Origin: Sinorhizobium glycinis
Lineage (GTDB): Bacteria; Pseudomonadota; Alphaproteobacteria; Rhizobiales; Rhizobiaceae
Length of the DNA: 64,000 nucleotides
Direction of reading: 5' to 3'
NCBI RefSeq assembly: GCF_001651865.1
Contig: NZ_LPUX01000064.1
Location: forward strand, 558,001-622,000
Part shown: one piece after another, positions 33,415-41,655 of the stretch
Position numbering within the stretch: the first letter of the stretch is position 1
Layout of the letters: every line of letters starts with the position of its first letter
The notes under the pieces: generated by a model
The model's input: only the letters and a program-made list of their open reading frames with translations
What the model was told of the DNA's origin: nothing
Database searches by the model: none
Made by a program: the position numbers and the translations under genes

Positions 33415-34445
33415 TCGGCGGCCTCCCCGACTTCGATGCGAGCCTTGCGGCCCGCGAGCTTTTCCTTCCGTTTGCGATAGCGTTCCTGCATCCGGGCCTC
33501 GCCCTCTGGGGAGCCGTCGTGCCAGGTGCCGAACCACTTATCGAGCGGGATCAGGGCGTCGCCGTAGTTCACCTCGAAATACTTGTGGTGCAGGTAATGC
33601 GCATAGGCATGGCTATCGACCAGCTTGCCCTCGCCGATCTCGACCTTGTCGAAACCGACATGGCCAGGGATCGCCCCGAAGCCCGCATAATGGAGCTGGT
33701 AGAGCATGAGGATCGGGTTGGACGGCAGGATCAGGTGGTAGAACGCCGTTCCGAAATAGAGCAGGTGCTCGACAGGATGCATCGACAGCGACGACCAGGG
33801 CGACGGGTTCACCGAATTGTGGTGGACCGAATGCACCCACTTGTAGAGGAACGGCGTGTGAATGAGCCGATGAATGCAGAAGAAGTGGAACTCGTGGATG
33901 ATCGGTACTACCAGCGCGATAATCGCAAGCGTCCACGGATTTTCCGCGAGGCCGAGCCAGGGCGCATAGCTATTGGCATAGGCCCACAGCATCGCGACCT
34001 CGGCCGCGGTCCAGATGGTCACGCCCGAGAGGAACGTGCGCAGGATATTGTCGAGGTTCTGGCTTTCGAACCAGAAGGCCTTGCTCTTTTGGTCAGCCGG
34101 GAATTTCCCGTTGTACTTGAAGCGGTTTTCCTGCCGCTTCAGGACGTAAAGATGAAGCTCGAAGGCGCCGTAGAAGAAGAGCACGCAGATCGCGTTCATG
34201 GCGTAGAGCCAGGCGACCCAGCCGATGCCGAACGTCTGCATCGTCTCGATCGGCGGAATGATCCATGCCCAATAGGCAACCGCCGAAGCGGCGAAGATCG
34301 CGTTCCAGGGAAAGAAGTAGTGCGGCAACCACTTCAGGATCGCCATCAGCCGCGTGGGAAAAAGGAACAGGGGTGCGTATTGAACGGGCTCGTTCGGCGC
34401 CCAGTCGCCGCGCTTGTTGCGCGTTCCATACTTCAGGTCGTCCAT
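33411..34445 (-). CDS. mocD: Membrane di-iron hydroxylase, fatty-acid hydroxylase superfamily (MocD-like)
   Basis: 344 aa membrane protein with several hydrophobic segments (about 44-64, 75-93, 139-160, 171-183). The di-iron histidine boxes are present: HEFHFFCIHRLIH (184-196), HSVHH (205-209), HPVEH (223-227) and HAYAHYLHH (279-287). Superfamily members use O2 and a ferredoxin to hydroxylate unactivated carbons. In the rhizopine locus MocD with MocE and MocF is proposed to remove the O-methyl group of 3-O-methyl-scyllo-inosamine. It opens the operon after GAGGAGA, 171 bases downstream of a LacI-type regulator. The exact substrate is not known from sequence. Confidence 0.8.
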   Translation of the reverse strand: MDDLKYGTRNKRGDWAPNEPVQYAPLFLFPTRLMAILKWLPHYFFPWNAIFAASAVAYWAWIIPPIETMQTFGIGWVAWLYAMNAICVLFFYGAFELHLYVLKRQENRFKYNGKFPADQKSKAFWFESQNLDNILRTFLSGVTIWTAAEVAMLWAYANSYAPWLGLAENPWTLAIIALVVPIIHEFHFFCIHRLIHTPFLYKWVHSVHHNSVNPSPWSSLSMHPVEHLLYFGTAFYHLILPSNPILMLYQLHYAGFGAIPGHVGFDKVEIGEGKLVDSHAYAHYLHHKYFEVNYGDALIPLDKWFGTWHDGSPEGEARMQERYRKRKEKLAGRKARIEVGEAAE

Positions 34446-34602
34446 TGCGCTCTCCTCGGGCGCAGTCGTCGCGCCCGTTCAAATGTCTCTGGTGGAGGAG
34501 ATCGCCTTGCGAGTCTTTTTCCGGTGTCGCTCCGTCCCGACGCTCCGGCTCTCCTCCCTGACGCGAAATTATCAGGGGCCAGTCCGAACGCCGAAGCCTT
34601 CC

Positions 34603-34620
34603 TTGATCTGATTAGATCAA
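34603..34620. promoter_or_regulatory. Perfect inverted repeat at the 3' end of the LacI-type gene
   Basis: TTGATCTgattAGATCAA, 7-base arms around 4 bases, covers the stop codon of the regulator and lies about 160 bases before mocD. It could be a hairpin ending the regulator message or an operator for the downstream operon. A FixK/FNR box is unlikely because the spacing between TTGAT and ATCAA is 8, not 4. Confidence 0.4.
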
Positions 34621-35672
34621 AGCCCTTCCTTCGTGATGGTAATGAAGCGAATGGGAGCCTGATCCGGCTCGATATCTGTGAGACCGGTGCGGTACAGGAT
34701 CAGGTCCAGCGCACGACGGGCCTGCGCCTCCGGCGCCTGGTCCAGCACCACATCCATTGTGCCGTCGCGCAGCGCCGCGCGCGTGTTTTCGGTCAGTTCA
34801 TGCCCAACGAAGAACACATCGCGGCCGCGCGGATGCCGGCAAAGCACGTCGATCAGGGCGGAATTGGCGCCTCCGGCGTTGTAGAGGCCGGCAAGGTCGG
34901 GATACATCTCCAGCGCCGACCACAGGCGGTCGGCGCTGACGCGCCCCTCGTCGCGACCGAATCCCAGCCATTCGAAGCTGGAGCCTCCGGGGTTTTCACG
35001 AAAATAGTCCGAAAACCCGCGGATACGATCGCGATGCACCTGATAGACGGGATGGCAGATTGCAACCACCGGCCCGGTCCGGCGAGCCATTCGGCTGATG
35101 AAGAGCGCCGCCGTCCGGCCGACGGCATGATTGTCGATACCTACGAATTCGCCGACTCGCTCGGAAGCCCGGGTGACGACGTGAACCACCGGCAACCCTT
35201 GCGCGTCTACCTTTTCCACCGCAGCACTGATCACCGGACTGGTGGGTACTGCAAGGATCAGGCCGGCCCGTGCAACATCGGTGGACACGATGCGCCGGGC
35301 AATTTCTTCCGGCTTCATCTCTTCGGCGAAGCTGCGGTGTACGACCACCAACGGGTCGAGGGTGGCCGCGATTCTCTCGAACGCCTTGGAGAGCCGCTGA
35401 TAAAAGGTCGTTTCCGGACGAACCATCAACACTTCAATGCGCAGCAAGCCTCGATGCGCCTCGGGAAGCTTGCGCGGGTAGTTCAAGGCGCGCGCCGCAA
35501 GAAGCACCTTCTCGACCAGTTCGGGGCGAACACCTCCCCGCCCGTTCAGGACCCGCTCGACGGTCGCGGTTCCGACTCCCGCGTGACGGGCGATGTCCCC
35601 ATAGTTCGGCTTGCTCAATCCCGGACCCTCGAATGGGCTGGCGCTACATGGCCGATTCCATGCGCGTGACAT
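34617..35672 (-). CDS. LacI-family regulator of the moc-like operon
   Basis: 351 aa as called; a TTG at 35618 would give the more usual N-terminus SKPNYGDIARHAGVGTATVE, so the first 18 residues may not be translated. The LacI helix-turn-helix is followed by a ribose-type effector domain of the kind also seen in the operon's binding protein. It lies directly upstream of mocD on the same strand and probably controls it in response to a sugar or cyclitol. Known moc loci use a different type of regulator (MocR), so this is a variant arrangement. Confidence 0.8.
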   Translation of the reverse strand: MSRAWNRPCSASPFEGPGLSKPNYGDIARHAGVGTATVERVLNGRGGVRPELVEKVLLAARALNYPRKLPEAHRGLLRIEVLMVRPETTFYQRLSKAFERIAATLDPLVVVHRSFAEEMKPEEIARRIVSTDVARAGLILAVPTSPVISAAVEKVDAQGLPVVHVVTRASERVGEFVGIDNHAVGRTAALFISRMARRTGPVVAICHPVYQVHRDRIRGFSDYFRENPGGSSFEWLGFGRDEGRVSADRLWSALEMYPDLAGLYNAGGANSALIDVLCRHPRGRDVFFVGHELTENTRAALRDGTMDVVLDQAPEAQARRALDLILYRTGLTDIEPDQAPIRFITITKEGL

Positions 35673-35769
35673 GCCCCCTGCTCATACACGTGAGGCCGCA
35701 AGCCTCCCAGAGGTATACGGAGAAGTCAAAAGGGAGCGCGAAATCATGAGGGGGCGAGAAGCCAGCCCC

Positions 35770-35811
35770 TACAGCGCCGTGCGTCTTATCAGACGCACAA
35801 AGGTCGCTGTA
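35770..35811. repeat. Rhizobial 42-base palindromic repeat unit
   Basis: Outer arms TACAGCG (35770-35776) and CGCTGTA (35805-35811), inner arms GTGCGTCT (35779-35786) and AGACGCAC (35791-35798) around TATC. I recognise this as a common intergenic palindrome of Sinorhizobium genomes. It lies between the LacI-type gene and the NTF2-like gene. Confidence 0.65.
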
Positions 35812-35832
35812 AACGCGTGCCAAACCGCGGTC

Positions 35833-36213
35833 TCAATTCCATGTGTGCAAGCAAATTTTCCAGGAGCCATCGCCCTGCTTTCGGAAGATGGTCACGATTG
35901 TGCCCTCAAAACGGACTGCTTTTCCGTCTTCTGCAAGTCCAGTGGCCCGCCATTTGCCGTGCGAAAAGGCGAGGTTCCCTCCCTCTTCCACGCCGAGCAG
36001 CTCAATGCCGTGATCCTTGACCCCAGCCGAGATCAGTCCGGCCCAAAAATCAGCGATCGCAGCTGTGCCTTTGACGACTGCATGGGTGTGCGGCAACACC
36101 GTAGCATCCTCGGTGTACAGCGCCGCAACCGCAGCGGCGTCCCCGCCGTTGAAGGCGGCGTTCCATCGGTCACTCGCTTCCTTCACGAACCCACGACTAT
36201 CCGATTCGGGCAT
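35833..36213 (-). CDS. NTF2-like/SnoaL-fold (DUF4440-type) protein
   Basis: 126 aa. The cone-shaped NTF2-like fold is suggested by the N-terminal helix SDRWNAAFNGGDAAAVAALY, TEDATVLPH, and the C-terminal strands FEGTIVTIFRKQGDGSWKI. Many such proteins bind small ligands or act as isomerases; no specific activity can be called. It follows the large cyclase gene after 12 bases with GGGAGGAGG before its ATG, so they are co-transcribed. Confidence 0.75.
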   Translation of the reverse strand: MPESDSRGFVKEASDRWNAAFNGGDAAAVAALYTEDATVLPHTHAVVKGTAAIADFWAGLISAGVKDHGIELLGVEEGGNLAFSHGKWRATGLAEDGKAVRFEGTIVTIFRKQGDGSWKICLHTWN

Positions 36214-36225
36214 GGCCTCCTCCCT

Positions 36226-39200
36226 TCAAGCTGCTGGTGAATTTGTGGTTGCGAGCAGATGCGCTGCCTTTAGGTCCGGCAATGAAGATCCTTCCGCAAA
36301 ACTTGCGAGAATCTCAGCCAGCTGCTCCCGCGCGCTCGTTCCGGTGCCGTCCAAGCGCGCAAGTCCCATCGCCGCACGAAGCTCCCAAAAACGCGCCCCC
36401 TGGGCTCGCGCCGTAGTCAGCGCTTCCCGGAAACAATCCGCAGCCTGTTTCCCCCGCCCGACATTGGGCAAAAGCGCAGCCTCTCCTTGGAGACGAAGCA
36501 CTTCCGCCGCGAACCAACGTTCGTTCGTCCGTGCGATGTCGCCTTGCGCCCCCTGAAGCAGCCGGGTCGCTTCCGCTGCGTTGCCAGCTCCCATTTCAAT
36601 TTGCGCCTTAACAGCGGCAAAGTACGGCACCATGTATCGCGCCCCTGTGCTTTTCCATTCCTCGACACCTCTTTGGAGATCGGTCCTGCCGCGATCGGTG
36701 TCGCCTTCTTCAGCGACTGCCCACGCCTGAAGGACGGTAGCGCCGGCCTGCCACAACCGAAATCCCGCCTCTCCCGATATTTGCGACAGTTCGGCGGCAC
36801 GAAGCTTTGTCCCTTTGCGATCGCCCAGGATTTGGCGGATGACACCACCAAAGAACAAGGGCAGTGCGAGACTGTTACGGTGTCCCAGGTTTCTCGCTTC
36901 GGCCGTCGCTTCGTCGTTGACAGTCAGTGCCTGTTCGGGAAAGCCGAGAGCCAAAAGACTTCGTGCCAGGTAGTCGAGGCACACGACGCGCGGGTCGAAA
37001 GCGTAGACGAAGGCGGGGGACCGATGTTCCTGCGGGTCATAGAGCGCCAACGCCTCCTCCAGGTGAGTCCGTGCGCGCGAAAACTCGCCTGCGGGCAGGG
37101 CGCACACACCCGCCGCCCGATGCGCGAAGAACGAGAGGCCGCGGTCATTGCAGCTGTTGGCGAGTTCCAGCAGTCGATCGGCCGCGCGACGCGCTTCGGA
37201 CAGTTCGGCGGCATAGAGGTAATACAAGCAAATACCGTAGAGAACGGGAAATGCCTCCCGCATTTCGCCCAGTTCCTCACAGATTTCCCTGGCTCGCAAA
37301 TAGGCGGCACCCGTGACAGGAGAAGCGAAGCCGTGCGCAGCCGTCTGAGCACTTCCGATTGCCAGCTGCAACGAGAGTTCGCGTCGCGACCGGTCTGGCG
37401 AGGCCGCAAGGGTCGCCAATCCGTTCAGTGCATTCCCGAAGCGCAGAAGAGCTTCCGATAGCGACGAACGCGACAACGCCCGCCGCCCGGCTCGTTCGTG
37501 GTACTCGACGGCTTTCTCGACGAGGGATGCCTGCTCGAAATGGTGGGCCAGCAATTCGGGTTCGGCTGCGACGATCTCGGGAAATCGCGCCTCCAGGATT
37601 TGGGCAATTCGGGCGTGCAGCTGCTGTCGCCGACTCAAAAGCAGGCTCCCGTAAGCGGCATCCTGAACCAACGCGTGCTTGAAGGCGTAGCTAGCCTGAC
37701 CTCTGCCGCCGCGCCGGAACACCAAGCCTGCGGCGACGAGCTGTTCCGTTGCCATCTCCAGTTCGGCTTCCGGCATGCCCGTTGCCGCAGCGAGTAGCTC
37801 GTGGCTGAATTCCCGCCCGATTACCGCACCGATTTGGGCGACCTCCCTGACCGAGGCGAGGCGGTCGAGACGGGCCATCAGGGAGTCGTGGAGAGTTGCC
37901 GGCACCGCAAGCGGAGGCAAGGGGCCCGATAGCTTGTAGTCTTCGCCGGTTTCCTCGAGGAGGCCGGATTCCAGAACTACTTTAGTCAGTTCCTCGACGA
38001 AAAGCGGCACACCCTCGGTTTTTCCGAGAATCTGGTCCAGAACTGCCGACGGGAGGTGCTTTCCGCGCGTCATGGCATCGACAATCGAGGCTGTCTGGGC
38101 GCGGCTCAAGCGGTTTAAGGTCAGCAAGGTAGCGTGGGGGAGACCGTTCCATCGGACGGCTCCTTCCGGGCGATAGGTGGCGATGAGCATAACCGGCAGC
38201 CGCTGGATGCGCCCAACAATGCTGTCGAATAGTTCGGCCGAAACCGGATCAAGGTGGTGGGCGTCCTCCAGGAGCACGAGGACCGGTTTGCTGCCCGCGA
38301 GGACCTCCAGCTGCTCGATCAAGACCTCGAACGTGCGCGCCTTCTGCATTTGCGGCATCAGGTCGATCTTAGGGTAGCGGTCGCTGGTGGGAATCGAGAG
38401 CAAGGCTGCAATTAGCGGAACGGCTTGCTGCGGGTCTCGCATTGCCGCAAGCGCTCCCTCCAGGAAGGTCAGCTGCGTTTCAGGCGGGTCCGTCCGGTTG
38501 ATGTCGGCCGCGCGGAGCAGTTGGTCAGCGACAGGATACAGCGCGCTTTGCGCATGATACGGCGAACAGAAGTAGCGCAGATACGTGACCGGGCCGCCCT
38601 TCAGCCGTTCGCGAAGCTCTTGAAGAATCCGCGACTTGCCGATACCTGCCTCGCCAAACAGCTCCACAACCTGTCCTTCTCCGGACGACGCGAGCTTCCA
38701 TCGGTCAATAAGCACGCCGAGATCAAGTTCCCGGCCGACCAATGGCGCGGCAACTCCTGAGTGGAGAGCATCGAAACGGCCTTCGGCCCGGCTTTCTCCG
38801 ATTACCAGATATGAGCTGGTGGGGGTGTCAAAGCCATGCAGCTTTTTCGGGCGAATTCGCTTGACCTCGAAGAGCCTGCCCAGCAGCCGGTATGTCAGTT
38901 CCGAAATCACGACCGTATCCGGCTCGGCGAGCTTCTGCAGTCGAGCAGCGAGATTGGGGGTCTCCCCAGCCACGGCGTTTTCCTGGGCTGCGCCGGTCCC
39001 GATCAAGTCTCCGACAACAACAACGCCGGTCGCTATGCCAATACGGACGGACAGTTGCTGACCGTCCCTGGTGGAGAGCGCCTTCACGGCTTCAACGACG
39101 GAGAGCCCTGCTCGGACCGCCCGTTCCGCTTCTTCCTCGTGCGCCTGCGGCCACCCGAAATAGGCAAGAACACCATCGCCCATCAGCTTTGCAACATACC

Positions 39201-39600
39201 CGTCGTAACGGACAATTTCGCCCGCAACGGCATTCTGGAACTGGCGCAGCAGCGCGCTCACTTCTTCCGGGTCGAGATGGGTGGCCAAACCTGTCGAGCC
39301 CACCAGGTCGGCAAACATCACGGTGAGCTGACGTCTTTCGGCTTCGCGTGGGCGGGTTTCCGGGGGTTGCTTGACATGAGCGACTGTCCCCGAAATCGTC
39401 GGCTGCCTCGGAACGCCGCTGCCTTCGAGTGCAGCGATCGCCTCGAGGATCTTCTTCCGATGAGCGAGGGGAGCGACACCGATTTCCTTCAGATCCTCGG
39501 CAGTCAGCTTGGGCAAGATCTCAGCGTCGATCGCGTTGCTGTCAAAGAACGGGGCATACTGCGCAAGCCCCAAGCTCTCAAGCCACGACGCGACGTTCAT
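36226..39600 (-). CDS. Multidomain class III adenylate/guanylate cyclase with SAM, AAA ATPase and TPR-like domains
   Basis: 1124 aa from the ATG at 39600, which follows GGGAGGGGAT; a start at 39645 lacks this support. Order: SAM domain (about 1-60, ASWLESLGLAQYAPFFDSNA), class III cyclase domain (about 90-260, VMFADLVGSTGLATHLDPEE and LMGDGVLAYFGWPQAHEEEA), AAA-type ATPase (Walker A GEAGIGKS near 335, Walker B VLVLLEDAHHLD), then a long alpha-helical TPR-like region to the end. Many rhizobial cyclases have this architecture; ligand and output are unknown. Confidence 0.87.
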   Translation of the reverse strand: MNVASWLESLGLAQYAPFFDSNAIDAEILPKLTAEDLKEIGVAPLAHRKKILEAIAALEGSGVPRQPTISGTVAHVKQPPETRPREAERRQLTVMFADLVGSTGLATHLDPEEVSALLRQFQNAVAGEIVRYDGYVAKLMGDGVLAYFGWPQAHEEEAERAVRAGLSVVEAVKALSTRDGQQLSVRIGIATGVVVVGDLIGTGAAQENAVAGETPNLAARLQKLAEPDTVVISELTYRLLGRLFEVKRIRPKKLHGFDTPTSSYLVIGESRAEGRFDALHSGVAAPLVGRELDLGVLIDRWKLASSGEGQVVELFGEAGIGKSRILQELRERLKGGPVTYLRYFCSPYHAQSALYPVADQLLRAADINRTDPPETQLTFLEGALAAMRDPQQAVPLIAALLSIPTSDRYPKIDLMPQMQKARTFEVLIEQLEVLAGSKPVLVLLEDAHHLDPVSAELFDSIVGRIQRLPVMLIATYRPEGAVRWNGLPHATLLTLNRLSRAQTASIVDAMTRGKHLPSAVLDQILGKTEGVPLFVEELTKVVLESGLLEETGEDYKLSGPLPPLAVPATLHDSLMARLDRLASVREVAQIGAVIGREFSHELLAAATGMPEAELEMATEQLVAAGLVFRRGGRGQASYAFKHALVQDAAYGSLLLSRRQQLHARIAQILEARFPEIVAAEPELLAHHFEQASLVEKAVEYHERAGRRALSRSSLSEALLRFGNALNGLATLAASPDRSRRELSLQLAIGSAQTAAHGFASPVTGAAYLRAREICEELGEMREAFPVLYGICLYYLYAAELSEARRAADRLLELANSCNDRGLSFFAHRAAGVCALPAGEFSRARTHLEEALALYDPQEHRSPAFVYAFDPRVVCLDYLARSLLALGFPEQALTVNDEATAEARNLGHRNSLALPLFFGGVIRQILGDRKGTKLRAAELSQISGEAGFRLWQAGATVLQAWAVAEEGDTDRGRTDLQRGVEEWKSTGARYMVPYFAAVKAQIEMGAGNAAEATRLLQGAQGDIARTNERWFAAEVLRLQGEAALLPNVGRGKQAADCFREALTTARAQGARFWELRAAMGLARLDGTGTSAREQLAEILASFAEGSSLPDLKAAHLLATTNSPAA

Positions 39601-40036
39601 CGGGATCCCCTCCCGGAAACACGCTAAAATTCTAATATACAGCATCCACCTTTGAAACGCACCGGAGTTGCAGTGCTGGCTGCAACTCGACTGCTGAGGC
39701 GCCGCTAGGCGCTGGCCGGAAGCTTGTGGGTGACAACAGCCCCAACGGCAGAATGGGTGTCCGCGAGCGGAGCCTCAGCCGGTGCTTCGTAAAGGGTTCG
39801 AAGTTCGATTCCTATCAAGACGAGGGGTCCAATCCGAAGCGCCGCGGGCAAACATTCAGCGCGCGCCACGCATCGGTGTGCAAGGCGGGCTCCGCAACAT
39901 TGTATTACTGTGCAATAATCATTGTGTACGCAGATTATACAATTTAATTGACTCGATCGCCGGGCTGTGCGACCTTCCTGCCGTCAACGGACATCCTCGA
40001 GAGACTACGGGCACGGAATTCCAGGAGGGAAATTCG
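39601..40036 (+). promoter_or_regulatory. Upstream region of the GntR-led operon with operator-like palindromes
   Basis: The 436-base gap between the divergent cyclase and GntR genes holds no convincing gene. Near 39921-39943, ATTGTGTA and TATACAAT form an inverted repeat with a 7-base spacer, and a related ATTG...CAAT pair precedes it (about 39899-39916). These resemble the GntR-type site before matR and probably bind the GntR regulator encoded at 40037. The 39680-39860 part has no recognised feature. Confidence 0.45.
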
Positions 40037-40747
40037 GTGAAAAGCGGAAAGAACGGCCTCTACGACGATCTCAAGCGTCAGATCCTGACGATGGAACTAG
40101 ACCCCGACCAGGATCTGGACGAGGTCAGTCTGGGCGAGCAGTACGGTCTCTCTCGCACGCCCGTCCGGGAGATTTTCCGGCGGCTCGAGGGGGAAGGTTA
40201 CATCGACATTCGCGCCAACCGCGGTGCGCGCGTCATCCCCATGAACCACCAGACGCTCAGGCACTTCTTCCTGGTCGCTCCGATGGTCTACGCGGCGATC
40301 GGCCGCCTCGCCGTCCAGAACTTCAAGCCGAAGCAGCTCGGCGAGCTCAAGGACACGCAGGAGCGATTCCGCTCGGCAAGCGTGACCGGCGAGACCCTTG
40401 CGATGGTGCTGGAGAACAACCGCTTTCACGAGATCATCGGCGAGATGTCGGGTAACGCCTACCTGCAGCCGAGCCTTGGCCGTCTTCTGATCGACCACGC
40501 GCGGATCGGCCACACTTTTTTCCGGCCCAGGAACGAGGACATGCACCGTCGCCTCCAGGTTGCCGTGGAGCACCACGACGGCTTCATCGCCGCTATCGCT
40601 GCACACGACGAAGACACCGTCGTCGATCTCGTTTTCGAGCACTGGGAATTGTCGCGGGAGAACATGGAGATGTTCATCGCGCCGCAGGGAATGAAGGCGG
40701 ATGCCCTCGTCGAGGTGCCCGCCGAATCGATGGAGAAATCGTCGTGA
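40037..40747 (+). CDS. GntR-family (FCD) regulator of the variant hydroxyproline/betaine cluster
   Basis: 236 aa from a GTG at 40037 preceded by AGGAGG (40023-40028); upstream in-frame sequence is not protein-like. The winged helix (DEVSLGEQYGLSRTPVREIF) precedes an FCD domain (about 80-215). It is the first gene of the operon it should regulate and overlaps the next gene by 4 bases (GTGA). Palindromes at 39921-39943 are candidate operators. Confidence 0.82.
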   Translation: MKSGKNGLYDDLKRQILTMELDPDQDLDEVSLGEQYGLSRTPVREIFRRLEGEGYIDIRANRGARVIPMNHQTLRHFFLVAPMVYAAIGRLAVQNFKPKQLGELKDTQERFRSASVTGETLAMVLENNRFHEIIGEMSGNAYLQPSLGRLLIDHARIGHTFFRPRNEDMHRRLQVAVEHHDGFIAAIAAHDEDTVVDLVFEHWELSRENMEMFIAPQGMKADALVEVPAESMEKSS

Positions 40748-41655
40748 AATTCGAAGGCATCTACACCCCGGCGGTCACGCCGCACGCAGCCGATGGCAAG
40801 ATCGACAAGAAGGCGTTCGCCGAGGTCCTCGAATCGCTGATCGAGGCGAAGGTCCACGGCATCATCATCGGCGGCTCGACCGGCGAATACTACGCCCAGT
40901 CGGCGCAGGAACGCGTCGAGCTGGCTGCCCATGCCAGGGACGTCATCGGCACCCGGTTGCCGTTGATCGTCGGGACCGGTGCGACCAGGACCGAGGACTC
41001 GGTGGAGTATGCGAGAGCCGCGAAGGAGATCCGCGCCGACGCCATCCTCGTCTCGTCGCCGCCCTATGCGCTGCCGACCGAGCGCGAGAACGCCGTCCAT
41101 GCGCTGACCATCGACCGCGCCGCCAACCTGCCGATCATGCTCTACAACTATCCGGCCCGCATGGGCGTGATGATGGGCGACGAATATTTCTCCCGCGTCG
41201 GCAAGTCGAAGAACGTCGTGGCGATCAAGGAAAGCTCCGGCGACATGGGCAACCTGCACCTGCTCGCCCGCAAGTTCCCGCATATCTCGCTCTCCTGCGG
41301 CTGGGACGACCAGGCGCTCGAATTCTTCGCCTGGGGGGCGAGGAGCTGGGTCTGCGCCGGCTCCAACTTCCTGCCGCGCGAGCACGTCGCCCTCTACGAG
41401 GCCTGCGTCGTCGAGAAGAACTTCGACAAGGGCCGCGCCATCATGACGGCGATGCTGCCGCTGATGGACTTCCTCGAGACCGGCAAGTTCGTCCAGTCGA
41501 TCAAGCATGGCTGCGAGATGGTCGGCCTGAAGGCCGGTCCGGTCCGGGCGCCGCTGCGCCCCCTGAATTCCGACGAAAAGCGAACGCTGCAGACTGTCGT
41601 CGCCACCCTGAAGCGCACGGTCGCCCAAATCACCTCGGGAGCCAACTATGCATGA
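40744..41655 (+). CDS. Dihydrodipicolinate synthase-family lyase/dehydratase
   Basis: 303 aa TIM barrel of the DapA/N-acetylneuraminate lyase family, starting at a GTG that overlaps the GntR stop. The Schiff-base lysine lies in VVAIKESSGDMGN, the conserved tyrosine in MLYNYPARMGV, and the substrate loop is IIGGSTGEYYA. In hydroxyproline catabolism a family member deaminates pyrroline-4-hydroxy-2-carboxylate to 2-oxoglutarate semialdehyde. With an aldehyde dehydrogenase and a D-amino acid oxidase next to it, that role is likely, but other lyase substrates are possible. Confidence 0.82.
   Translation: MKFEGIYTPAVTPHAADGKIDKKAFAEVLESLIEAKVHGIIIGGSTGEYYAQSAQERVELAAHARDVIGTRLPLIVGTGATRTEDSVEYARAAKEIRADAILVSSPPYALPTERENAVHALTIDRAANLPIMLYNYPARMGVMMGDEYFSRVGKSKNVVAIKESSGDMGNLHLLARKFPHISLSCGWDDQALEFFAWGARSWVCAGSNFLPREHVALYEACVVEKNFDKGRAIMTAMLPLMDFLETGKFVQSIKHGCEMVGLKAGPVRAPLRPLNSDEKRTLQTVVATLKRTVAQITSGANYA

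Noticed and set aside
34603..34620. FixK/FNR box
   Set aside because: TTGAT and ATCAA are separated by 8 bases rather than 4.
33519..35669. 716-codon plus-strand open frame
   Set aside because: It is antisense to the hydroxylase and LacI-type regulator genes; no recognisable domain.
39780..39860. tRNA-like string GGTTCGAAGTTCGATTCC
   Set aside because: No cloverleaf can be formed: the flanking bases do not pair as a T-stem and no acceptor, D or anticodon arm fits.
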